From: Lepidurus packardi
Taxonomy: Eukaryota > Arthropoda > Branchiopoda > Notostraca > Triopsidae
NCBI GenBank assembly: GCA_023053545.1
Contig: JAKZAN010000004.1
Span: forward strand, 2,356,001-2,420,000
Direction: 5' to 3'
Length of the DNA stretch: 64,000 nucleotides
The number at the start of each line of letters is the position of its first letter. Positions within the stretch are counted from its first letter, which is position 1. The notes under the pieces are model-generated. The model did no database searches. It saw only the letters and a list, made by a program, of their open reading frames with translations, and had not been told where the DNA came from. Shown piece by piece: positions 23,687-36,200 of the stretch. The position numbers were made by a program, and so were the translations under genes.

Positions 23687-24200
23687 CGCGCGTTTTGATA
23701 TATTGGTGGAGACTAGACAATCATCTAAAACGTAGTGTTTTAGGGAACTTCTTTGGTTTGGTTTTGTGAAGTTATACTTAAAAACTCCAAAAATGCACGA
23801 ATGAAAAATAACTTTAAAGAGATTCGTCTAAGTTATTCAGTCATTTCTGTGCAAACCATCGACCTATAGCAAGAAAAAACGCAAGATGGAAGAAATATGA
23901 CTAATTAATCACATTTTGCGATCTTTACCTTTATCTTAATTGCTGAAATGTACACAAAACGAATCTGCCCCAATTTCGGTTGGTATCGATAAAAAACTGC
24001 GATCTGATAACAATTTGATCGATTCTCAATTGATAGTATTGCTGAAGGTTTGTTTTGATTTGTGAGTCATGTTTAATTAATGCGGATTTTAGCATGGATT
24101 TGCCAGGCTTAGATGAATAATACTCACGTAAGTATCTCCTTGCTTTGATATTTAATGGTACAATGAAGTTTCTAGGTCGTTTTGAAAAGCAGATCACATC
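23687..24200. promoter_or_regulatory. Divergent promoter interval between RhoGAP and SBF genes
   Basis: This 514-bp interval separates two outward-facing start codons. No TATA box stands out on either side. It must hold the 5' UTRs and probably a shared bidirectional promoter, unless a non-coding 5' exon lies further away. Confidence 0.55.
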
Positions 24201-27200
24201 ATGAATCGACTAACGGACTATTTTTGCGTGGTGGGCTATGACATTGATAAAGACTGTAAGTACTTTGTTAAGGAAACCTTAAAACACTTTGACACCTTAA
24301 GATTACAACTTATATATAGCAGGGAGTGGTGTCAGTCATGGCAAAATCCTGCAGAGGTTCCCAGAGAAGGATTGGTCAGACACACCCTTCATTGAAGGGA
24401 TCGAACTCGTAGGTTTACTTCAACTTGCATTAACAAGCCATTTTTTTTATTATTAATTCTCTTTACTCTTAAAAGTTTTGTCAACCACATGGCTGGGCTT
24501 TATCGATGACCCAGCAACCGCCCACGTTTTTCATCTGTGTGTTAACAGACATTGACGCTAACCGCCATTATTGTGCCTGTTTGTGCTTCCATGAAGTTAT
24601 AGCATTGACTCCTATCAAAACAATCGACGAAGTAAGCTAAATACCGACTATATCCACTTTAATGAGTCTTTATGATTTAGCTCGAGGAACCAGGTGAAAT
24701 CATATCCCCTTTGATGATTAACCAAACCTTTGGCTCCGCCCCCTTATCCATTTTACCCCATCATGGCCATCACAGTCTCACCTACGCTCCAAAATGCCTC
24801 GTTTTGGTCTCCAGACTCTATTTTCCCGAAGCTTTTCGCCAATGCTTAGGCCTGCTCTACACTGTGCACATGGAGGGGCTCGGTTTACCTCTGGAGACCT
24901 TAGTAGGCAATCTACTTGCTTGCGTCCAAGTCCCGCCAGCTGGTGGTCCCCAAATTCGCTACAGTTTAGGTGCAGGGGACAAACAAGCACTTCAGCCACC
25001 TTTATCCCCTTCTTTGCCGGTCACGGGCACAAGCGTAGCTACTTTATTCGACCAATTAGGTACACCTTCACTGAGAAACGTTGTGAAAAGCATCAGAAAC
25101 GTTTTTTTATGATATAATTTGATTTCGGAAAATGTAATTCTCTTGAATTCACTCAGGAATTAAAAACGTGGTGTTTCTCGTCTGCGCACTCATGATAGAA
25201 CACAAAGTTCTCGTCCATTCAGCATCTTACACGCGTCTCACGGAAGCTTGCCACGCCCTTACTTCATTGCTGTTCCCTTTTCGCTATGGTCATGTCTACA
25301 TCCCCGTTTTGCCCGCGCCTTTACTCGAAGTCTTATCTACGCCCACACCCTTCCTTATGGGAGTTCATTCGGACGCCGCCAAGCACGCAGTGGAACTCCT
25401 CGACGTTCTAGTGGCGGACTTGGACGGAGGAGCCATTACGGTGCCGGAAGGCACCACCATTCCTTTATTGCCTGAGCCGTTGTACTCGCTACTTATCCAA
25501 GAGCTCGGTTTGATCCTCCACCCTGAACTCTCCCAGGCGGATTGGGCTTTTCCGCCTGTGGCATCGAATCCACCGAAAAATCCGCATGCCTTAGATAAGG
25601 AATTGCGTGCGTGCATGCTTCGTACATGGGCCAGATTCCTGCAAGGCTACCGAGCGTGTTTAACACTCGTGCGGATCCATCCCAAACCCGTGTTGGCCTT
25701 TCACCATGCGCGGTTCTTGGCCGGGAAATATCTAACGCATTGCACATTTTCGCATCGCGTTTTGCATTGTATGTTCTTTGGGAGCTTCGTGCAAGAACGA
25801 GGACCGCCCTGGCGCCGAACTGACGTGTTTGATGAGCTACAAAATGAGCTGGACCATTGGCTGCGCCAGGAAGTTGAGGATCCGCGGGTTGTCTTGGCCC
25901 ATATTAAAGTAATTGTTTCTTTGTTTGTTATTTTATGGCTTTTCAGCTTGGGCGGCTTTGAACTCTCGTTTGTGTTGACTTTTGACAGGAATTGGCGGAT
26001 AAACTGTACCATAACGAACATCCACATCCTGGTGGGTGTGTGCAGAAAGTACCTTTGCCCACAGAGGGCGCTTTTACGCGGATTCATCAATTACCTTTTC
26101 CTGTTTTGAAGTCTTCGATTGTCGTGGATGTGATGGATCAGGCAAAAAAGCACCAAAATCACGCTGCTATGTAAGTATTTTGCCTGTGTCTGAAATTTTA
26201 ACACTAATTTTGATATTTTAACTTATATCAATAGATAAGTATGTGTTATTTCAACTATTAGTAACCTAGTTATCGATCATATAAGACTAATCATATTAGG
26301 TCAATTCAGTAATTTTTGCACATTTCTTCTTTTTAAATATATTGATAGAGGAATACTTTCAAGCATACTCTTGGGCTAAATATCTCTGCAAGTAGTGTAT
26401 GTAAAGCGGAATGAAGTCCATTAGTTAAGAAAATAAAATGTGTTGTTAGCCTATAAGAGCCATAGATACAGATTTCACACAAGCTTTTATTCCAAGCTAA
26501 AATTGGCGCATTTAAATTCTCTAAGTAATGTTTAATTTAAAATAGTTGCACACCATATTACTAATTTTAATGAATTATAAGTAATTATATTATGTATACT
26601 TACTATTAACTATCTAGTTTGTAGTTAGTACTTAAAGATGCCTTACTTTATTTACTATTTTTTTTTTATTGGAAATGAGGTTAAATAAAATGGAAATTCT
26701 TTAAATTTTAAACAGTTTGGCTTCTGTGAAAGGCAGCACTCCACGGTTAGTGCCACCTGGACCTGCTTTGAGTCCTTTACAAGATACCCGTGCTGGTTTT
26801 AACAATTCTGCGCGGCGTTTGGAAGTAAGAAACGAAAAATTGAATTCTCTGAAAATCCAAACTAATCGGGAATTTTTGTGTCATTATTAGGTTTTGAAAC
26901 AGTGTATTGGGTACATCTTCGAGGGAAAGATATCCGACGCCAAGAAAAGCCTACCGGCAGCTTTACGCGCATTACAATCGCGTGGAGTGCGCTCTGCATT
27001 ATGCGCCGAATTACGTTTACACGTCCAGGGCAACAAAGCCGTCTTGGACTCGCAACAATTCGACCTGGTAGTCCGGCTTATGAACTGCGCCTTGCAAGTA
27101 ATTTGTTTTCTCACTGTTGAAACAATAACGACTTTATCTTGTTATGGGACGATTTAGGATGATGGACTGGGTGACGTAGAAGGTTCTGGAGTGGCAGCAG

Positions 27201-30200
27201 CATTGTTACCCTTGTGCACCACCTTTTGCCGCAAATTGTGTCCTGGTGTGTTCCAGTTCGCTTGCACTTGCATTCAAACGCATTCTGTGTGGCAAAGCCT
27301 AGCCTTCTGGGAAGCCGCATACTACTCAGGTGTCCAAAAAGGCATTACCGCCTTATACGCCCAAAATAGCGGTCACAGTGTCGCACGGAACCATTTGTCT
27401 CCATTAGACGTCGCTGCTGAACAAATGCGCAAATGGGCATCCCTATCTCTAGGTAAGCTATGCCTCTCTCTCCCCTTTTGTTTTTTTTGTAGTTCCGAAA
27501 TCACCAAAGCTCCAAAGTTTTGTATTCTGTGGGATTTTTCTCACTTTTAAGGCCACGGTATACTTCAAGTAGTTGATTTTTTTGTCAAAAGATGGAACTG
27601 ATGTTATACTCCTATATTATGGGAATTTTTCAACCCTGAAACCAAACCTTGAAACAGAAATTGAAAAGAAATTTAATAATATAATTGGAAAATTCTTATT
27701 AAAAGTGAAATTAATAATTAAAAAGTGAATTAAAAGTGTCATAATAAAAATATACTTGCACGCTGCGTCAAAAGATTTAGATATATGATTTTTTAAATGT
27801 TCATAGCTTAAATAAATTTAAATAAATCATATATCTAAATCTTTGACGCAGCGTTTAAAGATATTCTCATCCGCGAAAATTGATGAGAATCGTTAACCTA
27901 ACCTAAGCAAACCTAACCTAATCCACTTCCAATCCAACTACCAGTTTTGAACTCGAATGACACCCATTTGTCACTCTTTCTCCGGAGAACGTTATGCAAC
28001 CATATGTCACACGTAGTGTCACGTTTATCTCCTGGTTTTGAAACTGGAGAACCTGTTGTATTATATATGGGTATGACATCAGTGCCATATTTTCAAAAAA
28101 AGATTAACTACTTGATCTTTCAATTAAACTTGAAAGTTTCAAGTAAAAAAATAAAATTTCAAGTTAAAATTTTAGTTTAAACTTGAATGGATAATAACCT
28201 TGATTTTCTTTTAGAGGACCAGAGAAACGCGGGATCCAGCGAGGAAAGCATCGTCTACAGCCAAGCGATCCACTACATCACTATCATGTTCCATCTTTTG
28301 TTACCTCTTTCGGCTGGGATCAACAATTCCAGTTCGACGCCGCACATACGGTTTAGGTTGTCGCAAGGCGACCAAGACACCGTCTCAAACAGCTTAGCCG
28401 AGAGTAGTGTTTCGGAAGCCGAGTCTGGCTTCGAAGATACGGGCCAAGCCGGTCTTTTATCCAACGATTCGCCGATCGTTGTCGCGTCCGTGCGACTTGT
28501 GAACAATTTTCTGGACCGTGTCTGTACCGAAGGGGGCGTGACCACCGATCATTTAAGACAGTTGCATTCGATGGTTTCGGGTGTGGCATCCATGCATTTA
28601 GAAACGCTGGAGAGCGTAGCTCGCGAGGCGCGAAATCTTCCACCCATCCAGAAGGTCCAGTTGACCACGCCCTTTTTCCTCCCCGGAGAAGAGCTCTTAG
28701 TTGACGCGCTTCGCGTCTATTTACTCGCCGATGGACGCGAAGATGTTATGGTCGGGTCCGCTTATTTACCTGCCCAAGGAGCTCTCTTTTTAACTAGCTA
28801 CAGATTGATATTTAAAGGCACGCCTTGTGACCCTTTTGGTAATATCTCTTTAATCGAAGTTTTCGTTAATATTTAGTATTGTTTAATAGCGTGCGAAAGG
28901 AGCGTCGTTAGAGCATTTCCCGTTACTTCGTTAACCAAAGAGAAGCGTATTAGTGTACAGTATTTATCAGCCATGGACCAGTGGTTGCAAGAAGGCTGGC
29001 AGTTACGGTCCAACACTTTTCAAGTTAGTTCTTTTTTTTTGTGGAAGTTAATAATTTTTGAATTATTTTGTAAGTACTTTTTATGTGTTTTAGTTATCTT
29101 TTCTATATTTTCTAAATATGTTTTCTGTGTTTTCTAAAGTTAGTTTGTGCTTACCTTTAGCGTAGCTTGAGACCCTTTTTTGGTCGTAATTTAAGACTAA
29201 TTATTAGTATTTTACTCCTTAGTACAGTGGTGCATTGCATAACGACACCTCTAATAACGAACGTTCCGCACTACGAACGCGCGCGCGCGTCGGAAAATGT
29301 TCCGCATAACAAACGCGGTCCCGCATTGCGAACCGCATGCGCGTTCTGTTGATTTTTTTTACATTTGAAATGTATGGAAAGTTTAGTGTTGTCAAAATGG
29401 CACTTGAGAAGACCGTTAGTGGGTAGAGTAGAAAAGCACTTACAATTGAAATGAAGCAAGAAATCATAGACAAAAAAGACACAGGAGCTAGAATTCTAGA
29501 TCTTGCAGCTGAATATGGAATGATCAAGTCAACCGTAGGAACAATTTTAGCCAATAGAGAATCAATCATAAAAGCTAAAGGTGGCCAAGGGAGTCTCAAG
29601 CGTTTGTTCACAAGTGCACTGAAAATCGATTGATGATGAAATGGAGAGGTTGCTATTAGTTTGGATTAATGAAAAGCAAATGAACGGAGATCTAACCACT
29701 GAGGAAATAATTTGTGATAAAGCTAGGGTCGTGCATGAAGAGCTTAAAAGATCCACTTCAGGAACAAAGCTCACAAGCTTTAGAAGAAGAGTTCAAAGTC
29801 AGTACGGGGTGGTATCGTAGGTTTAAGAAAAGAAGTGGCATTCACAGTACCCTAGTGTAAAATTACGATTTTTCGCGATTTTGGACCGGCCTCGCGAACG
29901 GATCGTAATTAGTCCCGTAGTAACCTATGGGGAATGGCATCTCGCAAAACGAACGATTCTCCTAACGAACGTCGCCCTGGAACGGATTGCGTTCGTTAGG
30001 CGAGGCACCACTGTATATCAATAATACTAGTGTAGTTTCTTCCAATTTTCACGTGGGGAAGGATACCCGGCCAATCGGAGAACAAGTTCGCCAGTTAGCT
30101 CGTCCCCGAGGTTTGAGCTAGTGGTTAAAGGTACCTTTAGTGCCTCCAACGCATGAGCTAACGCCTACCTTTAGCGCTTTGACTTCACGAAGAAGATTGT

Positions 30201-33200
30201 TAATTTTAGTATAGTCTATATTAAAATAAAAAAAAAAATATAGAGAGATAGTGTGTTGATATGAATAATACTCTTCTTCTAACTTAATTTTCGGTTTGTT
30301 TTATTAATCGTGCTTTTTAGTTACTGCGTGTTGCATTGGACGAAGAAGTGTCGTCAGAGATGGTGGAACATTTCCGTAAAGCGTTACACCGAGTGAAGCA
30401 CCCACCTTCGGTACTCAATTACTTCGCGTTTGCAGGACAAGCGTCTTTACCCGTAACTCCGTTGCACAAAAGCAAAGAAAAATCCGCGACTTTGAGGTAA
30501 ATTTGGCTTTTATTCGCCTTCAGAAATGGATTGAGTACATCTTGGATGATTTGTAGGGGCATAACAAAGAAAACTTTGTCGCGAGTTGGGTTGAAAATGA
30601 AGGACAAACGACCTAGATTCATCTTGGGAGCGCAAACTAATGGCAAGAATTTGGTACGCAAATCCGAAAATGACAACGACTCAGGTAAGGCAGAAAAATT
30701 TTGAGAAATAAGAGGGTATATTCACGAAAATACAGTATTGTGAAAACTAATTGTGTTGTTTCTCTTTAGGAGAGGAAACGGAGGTGTTGAACGTCCCTCC
30801 TGTCATTACCCAAAACGTGAGCTGGGAAACCCTCTGCGAGAGTTCATACGTTAAGGATTGGATAAGGGTGGGGCTAGTATCGAAACATGCCCACCAGGGA
30901 AAGGAGTCGTTTCGTTTGACGGCTGCCAACATACACTACGCTCTTTGTCGCTCGTAAGTTCTTTTTCTTAACTTTAGATTCTTGGATTTAGATAACTAAA
31001 GTGAAATCACGTTTCACTTTGATCATCAGTTTGAACAGGATTTTTCTTTCAAATGTTCATTCAGTTTCATTCATTCTTGAGCTTAAAATTTTCAAACAAA
31101 GTTGCTAACTTGTTGCCTAAACCGATTCTCAACAAGTTTTTTTCAGCTCGGTGATCACTATCAAGAGATGAAACTCGGCAATGAGTTTAGGTTAGAGTAA
31201 ACTTTTCAAACTTATAATCAAACTTTTTTAAGAAAATTTTCCCATTTTTTATTTTTTAAATTTATTTTATGTGTAATTTTTTATTTTTAATTTAAAAAAT
31301 ACTTTTTTCCAACCTGTCTACGCGTCTTAAAATTTTTTTAAATTAAAAAAACATTAATATTATTTTGAAAAGCTAGTATTTATTCTTCAAACCGATTCTC
31401 AAAAATGAGTTTTTGTCAGCTCGATAATGAATTCAAGAGATGAAACTCGGCAATGAGTTTAGGTTAGAGTAATATTTTCAATCTTAAAACCAAGCTTTTT
31501 CCAGTTTTTCCCCATTTTAAGTTTTTTTCTGAATTTTGTTTTTAAGTTTGTAATTTTTGTATTTTCATTTTTCCAAGTAAAAAATACTTTTGCCATTTTT
31601 TACATATTTAACAGTTTTGGAATTTTTAAAGTATTTTTTTTACAAGAAATAAACATTCCGCATTTTTTACACACATTTGGTAATTATTTTTTAAAAAAAC
31701 ATTGTATTTGTTATACAAACCGATTCTTAAGTATTAGTTTTGCAAATCGATAATGAATTTAAGAGATGAAACTCAGCAATGAGTTTGAGTGCCAAGAATT
31801 CGGTAGTGAAGTTGTGGAATCAATAACTCATTACTAAATTTGGGAAGTAGACTCGAAGACGATTCGACAAAAGAACTGTGCATCGTGTACCTGACACAAG
31901 GGCGTCGAGTCCTGACACAAGGACGCCGGTCCCCGACGGAAGGACGCCTAAACAAGCCTAAACAAACCTAACTTTGTGACATTTTTCTTATACGACTTAA
32001 GCACTTTCTAATCTCGCTGGCGCTCAACCAATGATCAGAAACCTTTTTGAACTCGAAATTCTATTAGTCCCTTAAAAGATTATGGGTCCGGCGTCCATGC
32101 GTCGGGCACACGGAGTCCTTTTGTCGAATCGTGCTTGTGTCGCTTTGCCCTAAACTTTAGCGGTGAATTTTTACCACTTTGAACGACAAATTTCTTTCCC
32201 TCAACGCATTCTCTATCTTCTTGAGCAATGATTTTCTATCGATTTCCAAAATTATTATCAATTTCAACAATGAATGTAACATGCTAAATTCACAACTAAA
32301 GTCAGATTGATTGAGGTTCAGTTTAATCGAACACGCAAAGTGCATCCTCTTAATAAATTTGACTAGTTAATTCATGGACTTAATTTCAGGTATCCGGCAG
32401 TTTTGCCCTGTCCTTTTACAGTCTCGGACGACAGTTTGCGACGAGTGGGCCGCTGTTACCGTAGTGGTCGCTTGTAAGTACCTCAGTCACCAAAAATTAC
32501 TGCTAAATCCATTCTTTCTTCGCTTAGACCTACTCCCACTTGGCGCCATCCGCGAACACAAGCAGTTTTAGTGCGTTCCGCCGCGTTACATGGTAAAGGC
32601 CTGATGGCATTACTGCGACCGTCGTCTTCCGCCACTGGTGCCAGCCACCCAACCTCCACTGATGCTCCTCACTCAAGTCTGGAGCAGGAACGTCTCCTAG
32701 CCGCCTTGGTAGCCGCCACGCCTCGGGCGTTTTTGCTCCCCAACGCGTGGTCCATGTCTGATTCCACGCTTTCCATTACCTCACTCATGGTAACGGCGGG
32801 GAACTTAAGCGGAGAGTACGAATACCGCGAGACCTTAACGCCAGATTTGCGCAGAGAAAGCGCAGTCGTCCACGAAACCACCAAGCAAGCATTTTCCTGT
32901 TAAATCTCATTAAAATTGTATTAAAAGTCGATTTGGTTTCTTTTTTTGCGTTACGCAGATCGAGAAATTCGCGCTGGGGCTCGTTAAAGGGACGCCGACA
33001 TACGCACGTGACAGTAAATACACTCAGCCCTACTTCGGTGCAAAGTGCGCAAGCATTCCCTAATGCGGTTAATGCGCTGGAACCAGCTGCGTTGTACGTG
33101 TTGGGCGAAAAGACGCAAATGCGCGTCATGAAAAGCGAAACCTACACGAAGATCGAGTTTGTACCCATTGACATACCCGAAGTGCGCAACGTGCGCAATG

Positions 33201-36200
33201 CGTTTAAAAAACTCATGCGCACCTGCGTACCGTCGACCATGGCGCAAGATCAAGATCACGGCTTTTTCAGGTAAAAAAAAACTTGGCAATGAGTTTAAGT
33301 TAGAGTAAACTTTTCAAACTTGAAATCACATTGTCCATTTTTTACACATTTTTTCAAGTTTTCCAATTTTTTCCATTTAACAAAGTATTTTTGTTAATTT
33401 TTTTTACACATTATGTACATTTGAAAAAAAAAATCATTGCGCGTATTTAAGGACAGTTTTCACCTCTTTCTGGGTCCCTTTCCCGTTTTTGTAGATTGTT
33501 GGAAGGTTCTGATTGGTTAGCGCAGTTATCAACCTTGCTGCAAGTATCAGGCAGTGTTGTGGACCTACTCGATATCCAAGGATCTTCCGTTTTATTGTGT
33601 TTGGAAGAAGGTTGGGACACGACTGCTCAGATTGTCAGCCTTGCGCAGTTGTGCTTGGATCCATATTATCGTACTTTGGAAGGATTTCGCGTCCTGTTGG
33701 AGAAGGAGTGGCTGGCTTTTGGGCACCGGTTTGGTCACCGTAGTAATTTGGGTCCCGAACCGCTTACCGCGGGGTTCACCCCCATTTTCTTGCAGTTTCT
33801 GGACGCTGTCCATCAGCTGCTCTCACAGTTTCCTCTAGCTTTCCAGTTTAACGATTTTTACCTCAAATTCCTGGCGTACCATGCCGTTTCCGTGCGGTTC
33901 AAAACATTCTTGTTGGATTCCGAACAGGAACGCCGGGAAGCGGGTTGGACGCCAGATGGCCACGTTTTCGTATCGCGCAGAAATTCGCTTTCCAGGTCGG
34001 GAAATAATTCAGAGCGACGAGCATTAAGTGAGTTGGAAATTTTCTTAAGCTTTTAAAATGCGTAAAAATGAATTTATTATTGCGTTCCATAACATGATCT
34101 GTATTTTTTGATTCATACGATTTATTTCTGAATATTCAAATTTGTTTTTGAAGATTCCGTTCAGTCCATTTTCGAGTATGTGCAGAACGAGTGCACGAAG
34201 TCGACGGTTTTCTACAATTTGTACTACAATCATAATCCGTTGGTAGGTTTTTTGTCATATAGTAATTGAACTCGCGGTTTTAATGAACTTTAAAAAAAAA
34301 AAAATTGTGACTTGTTTCAGGTTTTGCGCCCTCATTGCGCTTTGTCCAGTCTTGAGCTATGGGATTATTACGTGAGCGAAGAGTTAGGACACGGGCCAGC
34401 TTACGACCTAGAATTAGCCGCAGGCGACGTGGCTCGTGATGAAGAAGAAAATCTGGCTGCGCAGAGCGGAGCTAAAGTGGGCGAGCTGCACAGACGCAGC
34501 ATTACACGAGGGTAATTTTTTTTTTTTTTTTTAAATTTGTAAAGCAGATATTGGTTCGTTTGGAGGCTGACTTGCATGCACTTTTCCAATCAAACAACTT
34601 CAATTTTCTTAGATGTTTTGCTTTCTTACATTTATTTAGATTTCTTTTCCTGTATTTACATTGCTCTATTTATTCATTCAGCTTAAAACTAGAACTTAGC
34701 AAATGTCTGCATTATAAGTACAGTGGTGCCTCGCATAACGAATGTTCCGCACGCGCTCCGTTGTGTTTTTTACATATCAAATTTGTGGAAAGTCCAGTGC
34801 TTTTTCTAGTGTTGTCAAAGTGGCACTGGAGACCGTTACTGGGAAGAGTAGAAAAGCACTTACTATTGAAACGGAGCAAGAAATCAAAGACAAAAAGGAC
34901 TCGGGAGCTGGAGTTGTGGATTTTGCTGCTGAGTATGATGTGATCAAGTCGACCGTAGGAACAATTTTTGCCAATAGAGAATCAATCGTGAAAATGAAAG
35001 TAGTCAAAGGAGTCTCAAGCGTTTGTTCACAAGTGCACTGAAAATCGATTGGTGATGAAATGAAGAGGTTGCTGTTAGTTTGGATTAATGAAAAGCAAAT
35101 GAACGGAGATCTAACCACACAGGAAATAATTTGTGAGAGAGCTAGTGTCATTTATGAAGAGCTTAAAAGGTCCACTCAGGGAACAGGCTCACAGCTTTAG
35201 CACAAGCGAAAGAAAAGTTCAAAGCCAGTAGGGGGTGGTTTCGTAATTTTAAGAAAAAAAGTAGCATCCATAGTGTCAATGCAGAATTACGATTTTTCGC
35301 GTTTTTGGACCTGCCTCGGGAACGGATCCAAACTATTCCCGTAGTAACCTATGGGAAAAAGCATCCCGCATAACGAACACCGTCCTGGAACGCATTGCAT
35401 TCGTTATGCGAGGCACCTCTGTATTCTCCTACTTAAGGTAGCTAAATGAACCTTTTATGGGAGTCAGGAGAACCAGAAGGAACAGGTATGCCAGGAGCTA
35501 AGGTGTTGTGACCAACTTGGCTTTTGTCGCTACTTTTGACTTCCTGGGGGGCGGGGGGGAGTATTAATTGTTGCTATTCATCAGGTCTTTAATGGTAACA
35601 GGACTTTAGTAGGTTTAAGAAATGGAACTGGCATTAACACTGTCGTAGTGCAGAATTACGATTTTTCGCGATTTTTGGACCGGATCAAAATTAGTCCCAT
35701 AGTAACCTATGAGAAACGGCCTCCCGTATAACGAAATTCATATATAACGATTCACATAACGAACGCCGTCTTGGAATGGATTGCATTCGGTTTGCGAAGC
35801 ACCACTTGTACATTGTGAATTAGTGAAGCTCATGGATTCGCTGTAGTAATTGGGGCTCTTTTTGGGTAGGTATGACAGTGTTCTGCAAAGAGAAGCGGAC
35901 GGTTGCAGCGCCATTTTGGACACCGTACGTCGCTTAGAAGCAGAACTAGACCTTCCCGCTCACAGTACGAGCACCGTTTTAGACAGGTTGACAGCTTTGT
36001 CACCCGTGGGTGAGAAAGAGGACAGTGGAGCCGCTGCCGCTCGCAGCTATGCTCGGAGCGTGCACAAACAGCAAACGGTGCAGCTTTTACTTAAAGGAAG
36101 AGCACAATGCGGGGGCAGTCATAACCCAGTCAGTGTCGCGGCTTCTACGGGCATGGAAGGCGGAACTTCTTTGTACTCGAATCCGCATCGCTTTGAGAAA

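Noticed and set aside
29219..29611. 130-codon minus-strand frame
   Set aside because: Antisense of the Tigger-like transposase remnant; a similar shadow occurs at 34777-35151.
32888..32893. GT donor in CCTGTTAAA as the end of SBF exon 16
   Set aside because: It leaves phase 1, whereas the next exon needs phase 2; the GC donor four codons earlier fits exactly.
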